Source: Chloroflexota bacterium (GTDB lineage: Bacteria; Chloroflexota; Dehalococcoidia; DSGV01). From it: DNA of 32,034 nucleotides. The translations under genes were made by a program, and so were the position numbers. Under the pieces are notes generated by a model. That model saw only the letters and a list, made by a program, of their open reading frames with translations, ran no database searches and had not been told where the DNA came from. Every line of letters starts with the position of its first letter. Within the stretch, counting starts at the first letter, position 1. Below, piece by piece: positions 25,408-32,034 of the stretch. The stretch is taken from positions 1-32,034 of the forward strand of contig JAJYLG010000034.1 in the NCBI GenBank assembly GCA_021787985.1, read 5' to 3'.

Positions 25408-25436
25408 AGTATACCGAACATTTGTTCTATTCGCCA
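25408..25436 (-). promoter_or_regulatory. SOS promoter of imuB operon with LexA-type box
   Basis: On the minus strand TGGCGA (25436-25431), a 17-base spacer and TATACT (25413-25408) form a promoter, and within the spacer lies GAACAAATGTTC (25427-25416). This is a dyad of the GAAC-N4-GTTC type recognised by LexA in Bacillota and Actinomycetota. LexA bound there would block the promoter until DNA damage. The transcript would start near 25401, about 40 bases before the imuB ATG. Sequence match and gene context agree strongly. Confidence 0.8.
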
Positions 25437-25464
25437 CCGCTGCCCGCTGGTGACCCAACACGGC

Positions 25465-25493
25465 CGTGGCCCCACCGTCCCGGTGGGGCCACG
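25465..25493 (-). terminator. 13-bp GC hairpin at the end of the ribosomal operon
   Basis: CGTGGCCCCACCG (25465-25477) and CGGTGGGGCCACG (25481-25493) pair perfectly over 13 bp with a 3-base loop. It lies 38 bases after the rpsI stop and before the imuB promoter, so it most likely separates the ribosomal operon from imuB. No U-tract follows on the minus strand, which is common in high-GC bacteria. Confidence 0.7.
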
Positions 25494-25530
25494 TCTCATG
25501 CTTCCTGAATGAAGCTCGGCTTCCGCGCGT

Positions 25531-25926
25531 TCAGCGCTTGGTGTACTGCGGCGCCTTCCGTGCGCGCTTCAGCCCGTACTTCTTGCGCTCCTTCATCCGC
25601 GCGTCGCGCGTCAGCAGCCCCGCGCGCCGCAGCGGCTGGCGGTAGGCCTCGTCCACCACCAGCAGGGCGCGCGCGATCCCGTGGGCGATCGCCCCGGCCC
25701 ACGCGGAGATCCCTCCACCCTCGATCTTCACCTGCACGTTGAACTTGCCGGCCGTGCCAGTCGCCTCGAACGGCCGCTCGATCGCCAGCCGGTGCAGCGG
25801 CCGGGTGAAGTACTTCTCGACGGCGTTGCCGTTGATCACGTACGCCCCCGTGCCCGGGTAGAGGCGGACGCGCGCGGAGGCCGTCTTGCGGCGGCCCGTT
25901 CCGTAGAAGTAGTGCTGCGCCGTCAT
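25531..25926 (-). CDS. rpsI: 30S ribosomal protein S9
   Basis: A full-length 131-aa uS9. It shows the typical [20 protein letters not shown] start, the [20 protein letters not shown] core and the invariant basic tail with [20 protein letters not shown], whose last arginine reaches the P-site tRNA. ATG 25926 overlaps the rplM stop (ATGA), the usual coupling of this gene pair. It is the last gene of the operon before the terminator hairpin. Confidence 0.98.
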   Translation of the reverse strand: MTAQHYFYGTGRRKTASARVRLYPGTGAYVINGNAVEKYFTRPLHRLAIERPFEATGTAGKFNVQVKIEGGGISAWAGAIAHGIARALLVVDEAYRQPLRRAGLLTRDARMKERKKYGLKRARKAPQYTKR

Positions 25927-26369
25927 TCACGTCCCTCCTGTGCTTGCGCGCCCATCCCGCGCACCTGCGCCTCGTGCGGGTGCTCCGGCCCGGCGTACAC
26001 CTTCAGATGCCGGTAGATCCTGCGCCCCAGCCGGTTGTGCGGCAGCATGCCGCGCACCGCGTGCTCCACCACCCGCGAGGGGTGCTTGTCGAAAACCCGC
26101 TGGAACGGGATCTCCTTCAGACCGCCGGGATACTGCGAGTGCCGATAGTACACCTTCTGCTGCGCCTTGTTCCCGGTGAGCTGCACCCGGGCGGCGTTCA
26201 CCACGATGACGAAGTCCCCCATATCCAGATGCGGAGCGTAGGTCGGTTTGTGCTTGCCCCGCAGCAGGGTCGCCGCCTCGCTCGCCAGCCGGCCCAGCGG
26301 GCGGCCCGACGCGTCGATCACGTGCCACCGCCGGCTGATGTCAGCCGCCTTCGTGCTGTAAGTCTTCAC
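25923..26369 (-). CDS. rplM: 50S ribosomal protein L13
   Basis: A 148-aa uL13. The protein starts [20 protein letters not shown], continues with [20 protein letters not shown] and the conserved [20 protein letters not shown], and has the usual length. GTG 26369 is the only normal start next to the conserved K-T-Y-S; GGGGGTGG stands just before it. This makes the gene overlap the end of truA by 29 bases, so it must be translated by coupling or re-initiation. Its stop overlaps rpsI. L13 is an early assembly protein of the large subunit and can repress its own operon in E. coli; no leader structure for that is visible here. Confidence 0.97.
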   Translation of the reverse strand: MKTYSTKAADISRRWHVIDASGRPLGRLASEAATLLRGKHKPTYAPHLDMGDFVIVVNAARVQLTGNKAQQKVYYRHSQYPGGLKEIPFQRVFDKHPSRVVEHAVRGMLPHNRLGRRIYRHLKVYAGPEHPHEAQVRGMGAQAQEGRE

Positions 26370-27135
26370 ATGCCACCCCCAGGTCACCCCACGGCGCGGG
26401 GTATTCGATGCGCACCAGGCACAACCCGTGCGCAGGCGCCGCCGGCCCAGCCGCGCCATAGCACGGCTCCGCCAGTAGCTCTTCGATTCTCGACGGCGCC
26501 GCCCGGCCGCGGCCAACCTCCACGAGCTGGCCCACCGTCCGCCGCACCTGGTGCGGCAGGAAGGCGTCCGCCTCCATCTCGACCACCAGCTCGCAGCCGC
26601 GCTCCTCGAGCGTACACCGCCGCAGGTGCCTCACGCTGCCGGCATTCGCTCGTGCCGGGCGCGCCGCGAAGGAGGCGAAGTCGCGCCGCCCGGGCAGCGA
26701 CGTCGCTGCCGTCCGCATCGCCGCGACGTCGAGCCGCCAGCGCACCCACCACACCCGCTGCCGGTCGAGCGCCGGCCGAGGCCGGCCGTGAGCCAGCCGA
26801 TAGCGGTACGTTCGCCAGCGCGCGTCACGGCGCGGGTCGAAGCGCTCGTCCACCTCGCGCAGCGCGCGGAGCGCCACGTCCTCCGGCAGGAGCGCATTCC
26901 AGCCGCGGAGCAGGTCGGCGGGCTCGCGCGCCCGTTCCAGCGACACCGCGCCTACCTGCGCGATCGCGTGGACGCCCGCGTCCGTACGCCCAGCGAGGTG
27001 AACGCGTCGCCGCTCGCCGCACAGCCGCTGCAGCGCCGTCTCCAGCTCGTCCTGCACACTCCGGCCATTGCGCTGCGACTGCGAGCCGGCAAACGCGCCG
27101 CCGTCGTATTCGATTGTCATCGCGAACCGGGGCAT
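26341..27135 (-). CDS. truA: tRNA pseudouridine(38-40) synthase TruA
   Basis: A 264-aa TruA. The N-terminus reads [20 protein letters not shown], the active-site motif is [14 protein letters not shown] with catalytic Asp52, and the second domain has RDFASFA and [19 protein letters not shown]. It converts uridines 38-40 in the anticodon stem-loop of tRNAs. ATG 27135 is chosen because the frame upstream is a shadow of rplQ and GGGG stands close before it; it lies 10 bases after the rplQ stop. Placement between rplQ and rplM is the standard order in Bacillota, Actinomycetota and Chloroflexota. Confidence 0.96.
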   Translation of the reverse strand: MPRFAMTIEYDGGAFAGSQSQRNGRSVQDELETALQRLCGERRRVHLAGRTDAGVHAIAQVGAVSLERAREPADLLRGWNALLPEDVALRALREVDERFDPRRDARWRTYRYRLAHGRPRPALDRQRVWWVRWRLDVAAMRTAATSLPGRRDFASFAARPARANAGSVRHLRRCTLEERGCELVVEMEADAFLPHQVRRTVGQLVEVGRGRAAPSRIEELLAEPCYGAAGPAAPAHGLCLVRIEYPAPWGDLGVACEDLQHEGG

Positions 27136-27145
27136 CGCCCCGTGA

Positions 27146-27496
27146 TCACACCAGCTCCAGCACGGCCATCGGCGCTCCGTCGCCCTGGCGCGGGCCCAGC
27201 TTGACGATGCGCGTGTACCCACCGGGCCGGCTCGCGTAGCGCGGTGCCAGTTCGGTGAACACCTTGCGCACCACGTCCTCGTCGTAGACGAAGGCAAGCG
27301 CGCGCCGACGCGCCGCCAGCGACCCGTCCTTGCCGAGCGTGATGATGCGCTCGGCCATGGCGCGCGCCTCCTTGGCACGCGTCTCGGTTGTGGTGATCTT
27401 GTCGTGCTTGAGCAGCTCGGTCACCAGACCGCGGAACATGGCGCGCCGCGGCGCCGTGGCCATGTCGAATTTGCGTCCTGCCACGCGATGCCGCAT
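27146..27496 (-). CDS. rplQ: 50S ribosomal protein L17
   Basis: A 116-aa bL17, a normal length for the family. It begins [20 protein letters not shown] followed by [20 protein letters not shown], the signature block of the family, and ends with [20 protein letters not shown] and VLELV. The gene starts three bases after the rpoA stop, as in most alpha operons. Confidence 0.98.
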   Translation of the reverse strand: MRHRVAGRKFDMATAPRRAMFRGLVTELLKHDKITTTETRAKEARAMAERIITLGKDGSLAARRRALAFVYDEDVVRKVFTELAPRYASRPGGYTRIVKLGPRQGDGAPMAVLELV

Positions 27497-27499
27497 CGT

Positions 27500-28672
27500 C
27501 TACGCCTCCTCGCCGCCCGTCTTGCCGCTCTTGCGCGAGCGCAGCGCCTGCTTCAGCGCCAACCCGATGGGCCCGATCTCCTCCGGGCCGGTCTCCGGCA
27601 GCGGCAAGACGACCTCCTTCTCTGCGGGCTGGGGTTCCTCCGGCTGGAGCCGTGGCGGGGCCGCCACCTGCTCCTCGGCCAGCTCCTCTTCCTCCTCGAA
27701 GGCGGCACCGATCTCCCGCTCGAGCACGCTCTTGTCGAGGAAGCCCACCTCCACGAGTCGCTGGCGCAGCTCCTCATACGACTTGCGACCGAAGTTGCGC
27801 AGGGCAAGGAGCTCCTCTTCGCTCTTGTCGAGCACCTGGCCCACCGTCATCAGCCCGGCGCGCTTCAGGCAGTTGTGTGCGCGCACCGAGAGGTTGAGGT
27901 CCTCGATCGGCATGTTGTAGCGGTCGGGTGGCAGGGCCAGGGTGGAGCCCAATCCGCGGTCGACCGGCGACGCCGCGGTCCGCCCGATGCTCGTGAAGTA
28001 GCCGAAGTGGTGCATCAGGATATCGGCAGCCTGGGCCACGGCGTCCTGGCCACTGAGGCTACCGTCCGTCCACACCTCGAGCATCAGGCGCTCGAGGGTG
28101 GCCTCCTGCCCGACGCGGTCCGGCTCGTGAGTGAAGCTCGCCTTGCGAACGGGCGTGAAGATCGCATCCACCGGCATCACGCCGATCGCCAGCCCGGCGA
28201 CGGCAGTAGCGGGCTGGTAACCGGTGCCGCGCTCCACCGTGAACTCGACCTGCAGGCGCGCGTCCGGCTCGTCGAGCGTCGCCAGGTGGAGCTCCGGATT
28301 CACGATCTCGTAGTCGGCGCTGACCGAGATCATCCCCGCGGTCACGTTGCCCTCGCCCTGGACGTCGAGGAACATCTTTCCCGGGCGGTCGGAGAGCCCG
28401 CGTAGTCGGATCTCCTTGACGTTGAGCAGGAACTCGGTGACGTCTTCCGCCATACCGTAGACGGTGGAGAACTCGTGCTTGATCAGCTCGCGCGCGTCCT
28501 CGATGCGCACCGTCGTGACGGCGGCGCCGGGCAGCGAGCTCAGCAGCACGCGGCGCAACGTGTTCCCCAGCGTCACCCCGAAGCCGCGCGGAAGCGGCCG
28601 CACGACCACACGCGCGTACGTCGGCGTGCTCTCTTCGACCTCAAGCTGCGGCGCTTCTTGCTGCGTAACCAA
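27500..28672 (-). CDS. rpoA: RNA polymerase alpha subunit with long acidic C-terminal tail
   Basis: A 390-aa alpha subunit. The N-terminal assembly domain has PLPRGFGVTLGNTLRRVLLS and HEFSTVYGMAEDVTEFLLN. The C-terminal DNA- and activator-binding domain (about 255-312) reads LNLSVRAHNCLKRAGLMTVG and LRNFGRKSYEELRQRL. A further 78 residues follow, first strongly acidic (FEEEEELAEEQ), then proline-rich, ending in a short basic patch (ALKQALRSRKSGKTG); standard alpha stops near 315-340. The start is TTG 28672 behind a strong GGGAGGA. It lies 70 bases after rpsD, with a stable hairpin between them. Confidence 0.97.
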   Translation of the reverse strand: MVTQQEAPQLEVEESTPTYARVVVRPLPRGFGVTLGNTLRRVLLSSLPGAAVTTVRIEDARELIKHEFSTVYGMAEDVTEFLLNVKEIRLRGLSDRPGKMFLDVQGEGNVTAGMISVSADYEIVNPELHLATLDEPDARLQVEFTVERGTGYQPATAVAGLAIGVMPVDAIFTPVRKASFTHEPDRVGQEATLERLMLEVWTDGSLSGQDAVAQAADILMHHFGYFTSIGRTAASPVDRGLGSTLALPPDRYNMPIEDLNLSVRAHNCLKRAGLMTVGQVLDKSEEELLALRNFGRKSYEELRQRLVEVGFLDKSVLEREIGAAFEEEEELAEEQVAAPPRLQPEEPQPAEKEVVLPLPETGPEEIGPIGLALKQALRSRKSGKTGGEEA

Positions 28673-28691
28673 CGACGTCCTCCCTAAGCCG

Positions 28692-28729
28692 GCCGGCGTC
28701 CGCGCCCTGGCGGATCCGCCGACGCCGGC
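28692..28729. promoter_or_regulatory. Hairpin between rpsD and rpoA
   Basis: GCCGGCGTC (28692-28700) and GACGCCGGC (28721-28729) form a 9-bp outer stem, enclosing a separate 12-bp palindrome GGCGGATCCGCC (28709-28720). It fills most of the 70-base gap between rpsD and rpoA and ends about 20 bases before the rpoA TTG. It could modulate the ratio of S4 to alpha by mRNA processing, pausing, or S4 binding; the role is inferred. Confidence 0.4.
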
Positions 28730-28742
28730 TCGCTGCGCGCGT

Positions 28743-29372
28743 CTAGCGCGAGTAATACTCGACGATCACGTTCTCGTCGAACGTGGTGTCGCCGTCGCCC
28801 CGCTCCGGCAGCGCGACCACCCGTCCGGTGAGCGTTTGCCGGTCCAGATCCAGCCAGTGCGGGACGCTCTTGCTCTCGATCACCGCCAGCCGGTCCTTGT
28901 AGAAGGCGCTGCGCACCCCCCGCTCGGTCCAACCGATGGCGTCACCCACCTTGACCTGGGCCGAGGGGATGTTCAGCTTCCGCCCGCTGACGGCGACGTG
29001 ACCGTGGCGCACCAACTGGCGCGCCTGGTCGCGCGAATCCGCCAGGCCCAGCCGGTAGACCGTGTTGTCCAGTCGCGTCTCCAGCAGCCGCACCAGGTTC
29101 TCGCCGGTGCGGCCCGACATCCGGATCGCCCGGTCGTAGTAGCGGCGGAACTGCGCCTCCATCACGCCGTAGGCGAAGCGCGCCTTCTGCTTCTCGCGGA
29201 GCTGCAGGCCGCGGTCGCTGACCTTGCGCCGCCGAGGCAGCTTGTCCCCCGGTGGCCGCTCGTTGCGCTTGGCGAACGGGCACCTGGGTGTGAAGCACTT
29301 GTTGCCCTTCAGGTACAGCTTCGCGCCGTAACGGCGGCAGAGCCGGCAATCCGCGTCCGTGTATCGTGCCAT
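28743..29372 (-). CDS. rpsD: 30S ribosomal protein S4, zinc-binding type
   Basis: A 209-aa uS4. The N-terminus carries the zinc-type four-cysteine set (Cys9, Cys12, Cys26, Cys31 in DADCRLCRR and KCFTPRC). The S4 RNA-binding domain follows with LETRLDNTVYRLGLADSRDQ, ARQLVRHGHVAVSGRKLNIPS and the end FDENVIVEYYSR. S4 begins assembly of the 30S body by binding 16S rRNA. The location directly between rpsK and rpoA is the common arrangement outside the Bacillota, where rpsD is often elsewhere. It follows rpsK by 18 bases. Confidence 0.98.
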   Translation of the reverse strand: MARYTDADCRLCRRYGAKLYLKGNKCFTPRCPFAKRNERPPGDKLPRRRKVSDRGLQLREKQKARFAYGVMEAQFRRYYDRAIRMSGRTGENLVRLLETRLDNTVYRLGLADSRDQARQLVRHGHVAVSGRKLNIPSAQVKVGDAIGWTERGVRSAFYKDRLAVIESKSVPHWLDLDRQTLTGRVVALPERGDGDTTFDENVIVEYYSR

Positions 29373-29390
29373 CGTGTGCCCTGTCCTCCG

Positions 29391-29795
29391 CTACACCCGT
29401 CGTCGCTTCGGCGGCCGGCAGCCGTTGTGCGGCACCGGCGTCACGTCGCGGATGCTGGTGATCAGCAGCCCGCTCGCCGCCAGCGAGCGGATCGCCGCCT
29501 CGCGGCCGCTGCCCGGCCCCCGCACGTAGACGTCGACCTGCCGCATCCCGTGGTCCATCGCCCGCTTGACGGCGTTCTCCGCGGCCACCTGAGCGGCGAA
29601 CGGCGTGCTCTTGCGCGAACCCTTGAAGCCCGAGGCGCCCGCGCTTGCCCAGGCGACCACGTTCCCGTTGGGGTCCGTCATCGTCACGATCGTGTTGTTG
29701 AACGTGGAGCGGATGTAGGCCCGCCCGCGCGGCACCATCTTCCGTTCGCGCTTGCGCACCTTCCCACGTTGTCCTCGACGCTGCGTCTCCGCCAT
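29391..29795 (-). CDS. rpsK: 30S ribosomal protein S11
   Basis: A 134-aa uS11. Conserved blocks are [56 protein letters not shown] and the C-terminal [20 protein letters not shown] 29795 is chosen over an in-frame ATG at 29828 because GGGGTGA stands upstream and family members start with a short basic leader such as this. S11 forms the platform of the small subunit at the E site. Confidence 0.98.
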   Translation of the reverse strand: MAETQRRGQRGKVRKRERKMVPRGRAYIRSTFNNTIVTMTDPNGNVVAWASAGASGFKGSRKSTPFAAQVAAENAVKRAMDHGMRQVDVYVRGPGSGREAAIRSLAASGLLITSIRDVTPVPHNGCRPPKRRRV

Positions 29796-29842
29796 TCGCT
29801 CACCCCTTCGCGGGCCGGCCAACCGCACGGCCCCGTTCCCGG

Positions 29843-30226
29843 TTACTTCTTCGCCGCGCTGCGCCGCTTGCCGGCCACCGTCTTGCGCGGACCGCGCCGC
29901 GTGCGCGCATTGGTGCGCGTGCGCTGGCCCCGCACCGGCAGGCCGCGCCGGTGCCGAATCCCGCGGTAGCAGTTGATCTCGATCAACCGCTGGACGTTCT
30001 GCCGCAGCTCGCGGCGCAGGTCACCTTCGACCACGTACTCGCGGTCGATCACTTCGCGGATGCGATTGACCTCGTCGTCGGTCAGGTCGCGCACCCGCGT
30101 ATCCGGGCTCACCCGCGCCTTGGTCAGCACGTCCCGCGTGTTGCTGGGACCGATCCCGAAGATGTAGCGCAGCGAGACCTCGACGCGCTTGTCCCGCGGG
30201 ATGTCAATGCCGGCGATACGCGCCAT
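29843..30226 (-). CDS. rpsM: 30S ribosomal protein S13
   Basis: A 127-aa uS13. It starts [20 protein letters not shown], has the helix-two-turn-helix [20 protein letters not shown] and the invariant [18 protein letters not shown] near the basic tail that contacts tRNA. ATG 30226 has GGAGG upstream and begins 10 bases after the rpmJ stop. A gap of 47 bases separates it from rpsK. Confidence 0.98.
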   Translation of the reverse strand: MARIAGIDIPRDKRVEVSLRYIFGIGPSNTRDVLTKARVSPDTRVRDLTDDEVNRIREVIDREYVVEGDLRRELRQNVQRLIEINCYRGIRHRRGLPVRGQRTRTNARTRRGPRKTVAGKRRSAAKK

Positions 30227-30236
30227 GCTGGGCCTC

Positions 30237-30350
30237 CTATCCTTGCCGCTGCTTGTGCTTCGGGTTGTCGCAGATGACCCGCACCACCCCGTGGCGCCGG
30301 ATCACCTTGCACTTCTCACAGCGCGGCTTCACACTCGCCTGTACCTTCAT
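30237..30350 (-). CDS. rpmJ: 50S ribosomal protein L36
   Basis: A 37-aa bL36 from ATG 30350 to TAG 30237. The protein starts [20 protein letters not shown] and ends [11 protein letters not shown], with the zinc ligands Cys11, Cys14, Cys27 and His32 all present, so it is the zinc-binding form. It sits between infA and rpsM as usual. Confidence 0.96.
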   Translation of the reverse strand: MKVQASVKPRCEKCKVIRRHGVVRVICDNPKHKQRQG

Positions 30351-30369
30351 GCCCGCACCCCCGCCGCCG

Positions 30370-30615
30370 TCACTTGAACCGATACGTGATCCGGCCACGG
30401 GTCAGGTCGTACGGCGACAGCTCCACCAGCACCCGGTCGCCGGGCAGGATCTTGATGTAGTGCAGCCGGATCTTGCCCGACACGTGCGCCAGCACCTGAT
30501 GGCCGTTCGCCAGCTCCACCCGGAACATGGCGTTGGGCAGCGGCTCCTTCACCACCCCCTCGACCTCGATCACATCCTTCTTCGTTGTCGCCTTGCGCCC
30601 ACCGGTTCCGCTCAT
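30370..30615 (-). CDS. infA: Translation initiation factor IF-1
   Basis: An 81-aa IF-1 with a single OB fold: [40 protein letters not shown] and the invariant [18 protein letters not shown]. It is about nine residues longer than the usual 72 because of a flexible basic leader ([13 protein letters not shown]). The ATG overlaps the map stop as ATGA. IF-1 binds the ribosomal A site during initiation. Confidence 0.97.
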   Translation of the reverse strand: MSGTGGRKATTKKDVIEVEGVVKEPLPNAMFRVELANGHQVLAHVSGKIRLHYIKILPGDRVLVELSPYDLTRGRITYRFK

Positions 30616-31361
30616 GGCAGCGTCAGCACCTCCGGCTCACCATCCAGGATCGCCAGCGTGTGCTCGAAGTGGGCTGACAAGCTGCTGTCGGCCGTCACCA
30701 CCGTCCACCCGTCGCTGAGTACCCTGGTCCGCCAATCGCCCATCGTCAGCATCGGCTCGATGGCGATCACCATCCCTTCCCGCAACAGCGGGCCCTTCCC
30801 CGGCGTACCGTAGTTCGGGATCGCCGGGTCCTCGTGCATCTGCCGGCCCACACCGTGGCCGACGTACTCCCGCACCACGCCAAAGCCGGCCGCCTCGGCC
30901 GTCGTCTGCACGGCGTAGCCGATATCGCCCACGTGGTTCCCGGCGCGCGCCTGCCGCATGCCGGCCTGCAGCGCCTCGCGCGCCACGTCGATCAGCCGCT
31001 GCGCCTCGGGCGATGCCCGGCCGCAGGCCACCGTGACCGCCGCGTCACCGACGAAGCCGTTCGCCGTGGCGCCCAGGTCGATGCTGACCAGGTCGCCGTC
31101 CTGCAGCACCCGCCGGCCCGGAATCCCGTGCACGATCTCCTCGTTCACCGACACACACACCCTCGCCGGGTAGCCGCGGTAGCCGAGGAACGTGGGCAGC
31201 ACCCCCCGACGCGCGAACTCGCGCCGAACGGTCTCGTCCAGCTTGTCCACCGCCAGACCGGGCCGAACCTCCTCCGCCAGCATCCGCAACACCTGTCCGA
31301 CCACACGCCCCGCCTCGCGCATCTTCGCGATCTCGTCGCGTGACTTCAGCACGATCGGCAT
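30612..31361 (-). CDS. map: Methionine aminopeptidase, type I
   Basis: A 249-aa type Ia enzyme that removes the initiator methionine. All metal ligands are present: Asp95 (VSIDLGA), Asp106 (FVGDAAV), His169 (VGHGVG), Glu202 (AIEPML) and Glu233 (HFEHT). The substrate-pocket histidine is His78 (IVHGIPG). Length is normal and there is no N-terminal zinc-finger extension. ATG 31361 begins seven bases after the adk stop, and the stop overlaps infA. The adk-map-infA order is typical of the spc-alpha junction in Gram-positive and related phyla. Confidence 0.97.
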   Translation of the reverse strand: MPIVLKSRDEIAKMREAGRVVGQVLRMLAEEVRPGLAVDKLDETVRREFARRGVLPTFLGYRGYPARVCVSVNEEIVHGIPGRRVLQDGDLVSIDLGATANGFVGDAAVTVACGRASPEAQRLIDVAREALQAGMRQARAGNHVGDIGYAVQTTAEAAGFGVVREYVGHGVGRQMHEDPAIPNYGTPGKGPLLREGMVIAIEPMLTMGDWRTRVLSDGWTVVTADSSLSAHFEHTLAILDGEPEVLTLP

Positions 31362-31368
31362 GCTCCCG

Positions 31369-32025
31369 CTACGTCCCCAAGGCGCGCTCGAGCTCCGCGC
31401 TCACCTCGTCGACGCCCCGCGTCCCGTCGACACGCCGCAGCACGCTCCTGCCCTCGTAGTAGGCGATCAGCGCGTCCGGCGGGCGCTGCTTCGCCAGCCG
31501 TGTCCGCACTGTCTCCGCCCGGTCGTCCTCACGCTGCGCCAGCGTGGCACCGCAACGGTCGCACACCCCGGCGCCCTTCGGCGGGCTGTTCACCTCGTGA
31601 TACACCGCGCCACACTGCGGGCAGCTCCATCGCCCGGTCAGGCGCCGCACCAGCTCCTCATCCGGCACCTCGATGTACAGCACCCGCTCGATCCGCCCGC
31701 CGCGGGCCTCGAGCGCCCGGTCCAGCGCCACGGCTTGCGCCGTCGTGCGGGGAAAGCCGTCGAGCATGTACCCTGCCACGCCGTCGCAGGGCTGCACTCG
31801 CTCCAAGATCATGCCGATGACGACGTGGTCGGGCACCAACTCTCCGCGATCCATGAGCTCCTTCGCCTTGCGGCCCAGCTCCGTGCCCTGGCGCACCTGC
31901 TCGCGCAACAGGTCACCCGAGGAAACCTGGACCAGCCCCGTGCGCTCTTGCAGCACCTGAGCCTGAGTCCCCTTGCCCGCGCCCGGCGCGCCCAGCAGGA
32001 TCACGTAGCGGCAGCTCACGGCCAT
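31369..32025 (-). CDS. adk: Adenylate kinase, zinc-lid type
   Basis: A 218-aa long-form adenylate kinase. The P-loop is GAPGAGKGT (12-20), the NMP-binding part has SSGDLLREQV and DGFPRTTAQA, and the LID carries four cysteines (Cys135, Cys138, Cys155, Cys158 in CPQC and CDRC), so it binds a structural zinc as in many Gram-positive and thermophilic enzymes. It catalyses ATP + AMP to 2 ADP. ATG 32025 is preceded at once by CTG so that TGATG could be the coupled stop of an upstream gene, normally secY, lying outside the window; the nine remaining bases cannot prove this. Confidence 0.97.
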   Translation of the reverse strand: MAVSCRYVILLGAPGAGKGTQAQVLQERTGLVQVSSGDLLREQVRQGTELGRKAKELMDRGELVPDHVVIGMILERVQPCDGVAGYMLDGFPRTTAQAVALDRALEARGGRIERVLYIEVPDEELVRRLTGRWSCPQCGAVYHEVNSPPKGAGVCDRCGATLAQREDDRAETVRTRLAKQRPPDALIAYYEGRSVLRRVDGTRGVDEVSAELERALGT

Positions 32026-32034
32026 CAGCGGATG

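Overview
The window is high-GC bacterial chromosome, dense with genes. It fits the Chloroflexota, perhaps a Thermomicrobia-like lineage, but that placement is an inference. It rests on GC richness, frequent GTG/TTG starts, a zinc-type S4, a GAAC-N4-GTTC LexA-type site, and an ImuB / DUF6504-like / DnaE2 cassette next to the distal end of a ribosomal operon. No 16S gene or other decisive marker is present.

Layout. (1) 1-978, plus strand: the 3' end of rimI, overlapped by a SAM-dependent methyltransferase. (2) 991-10010, minus strand: a defence-type island. In transcription order it holds a frameshifted Eco57I-type DNA adenine methyltransferase, a relic small frame, an unrecognised 160-aa protein, a relic of a helicase 5' end, a Panacea/SocA-like antitoxin, a RelE-like toxin, and a PLD-SNF2 helicase. 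(3) 10088-12914, minus: hsp20-lon, directly upstream of the island on the same strand. (4) 13133-17641, plus: a DUF2157-type membrane protein, a TolB-like propeller protein, a small membrane protein, a CDF cation exporter, a REP-like palindromic repeat and a beta-lactamase-fold lipoprotein. (5) 17770-20172, plus: a hybrid histidine kinase. (6) 20259-25436, minus: an SOS-type mutasome operon imuB / DUF6504-like / dnaE2, followed by two very small frames, one a zinc ribbon. (7) 25465-32025, minus: the end of the spc/alpha ribosomal region, adk-map-infA-rpmJ-rpsM-rpsK-rpsD-rpoA-rplQ-truA-rplM-rpsI, closed by a 13-bp hairpin.

The most interesting part is the island. The methyltransferase, the 160-aa protein and the PLD-SNF2 helicase look like a modification/restriction-type anti-phage system outside the classic type I-III layouts. 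The toxin-antitoxin pair sits inside this operon, joined by overlapping stop and start codons. It is bracketed by two diverged copies of the same helicase 5' coding sequence, one intact and one relic. This suggests the TA pair arrived together with a replacement helicase, or was inserted at the helicase 5' end, and may now guard the system. The methyltransferase frame breaks between its SAM-binding and NPPY motifs. That is either a real lesion or a one-base sequence error, and it decides whether the system is alive.

All functional statements come from reading motifs by eye. No database search was run.
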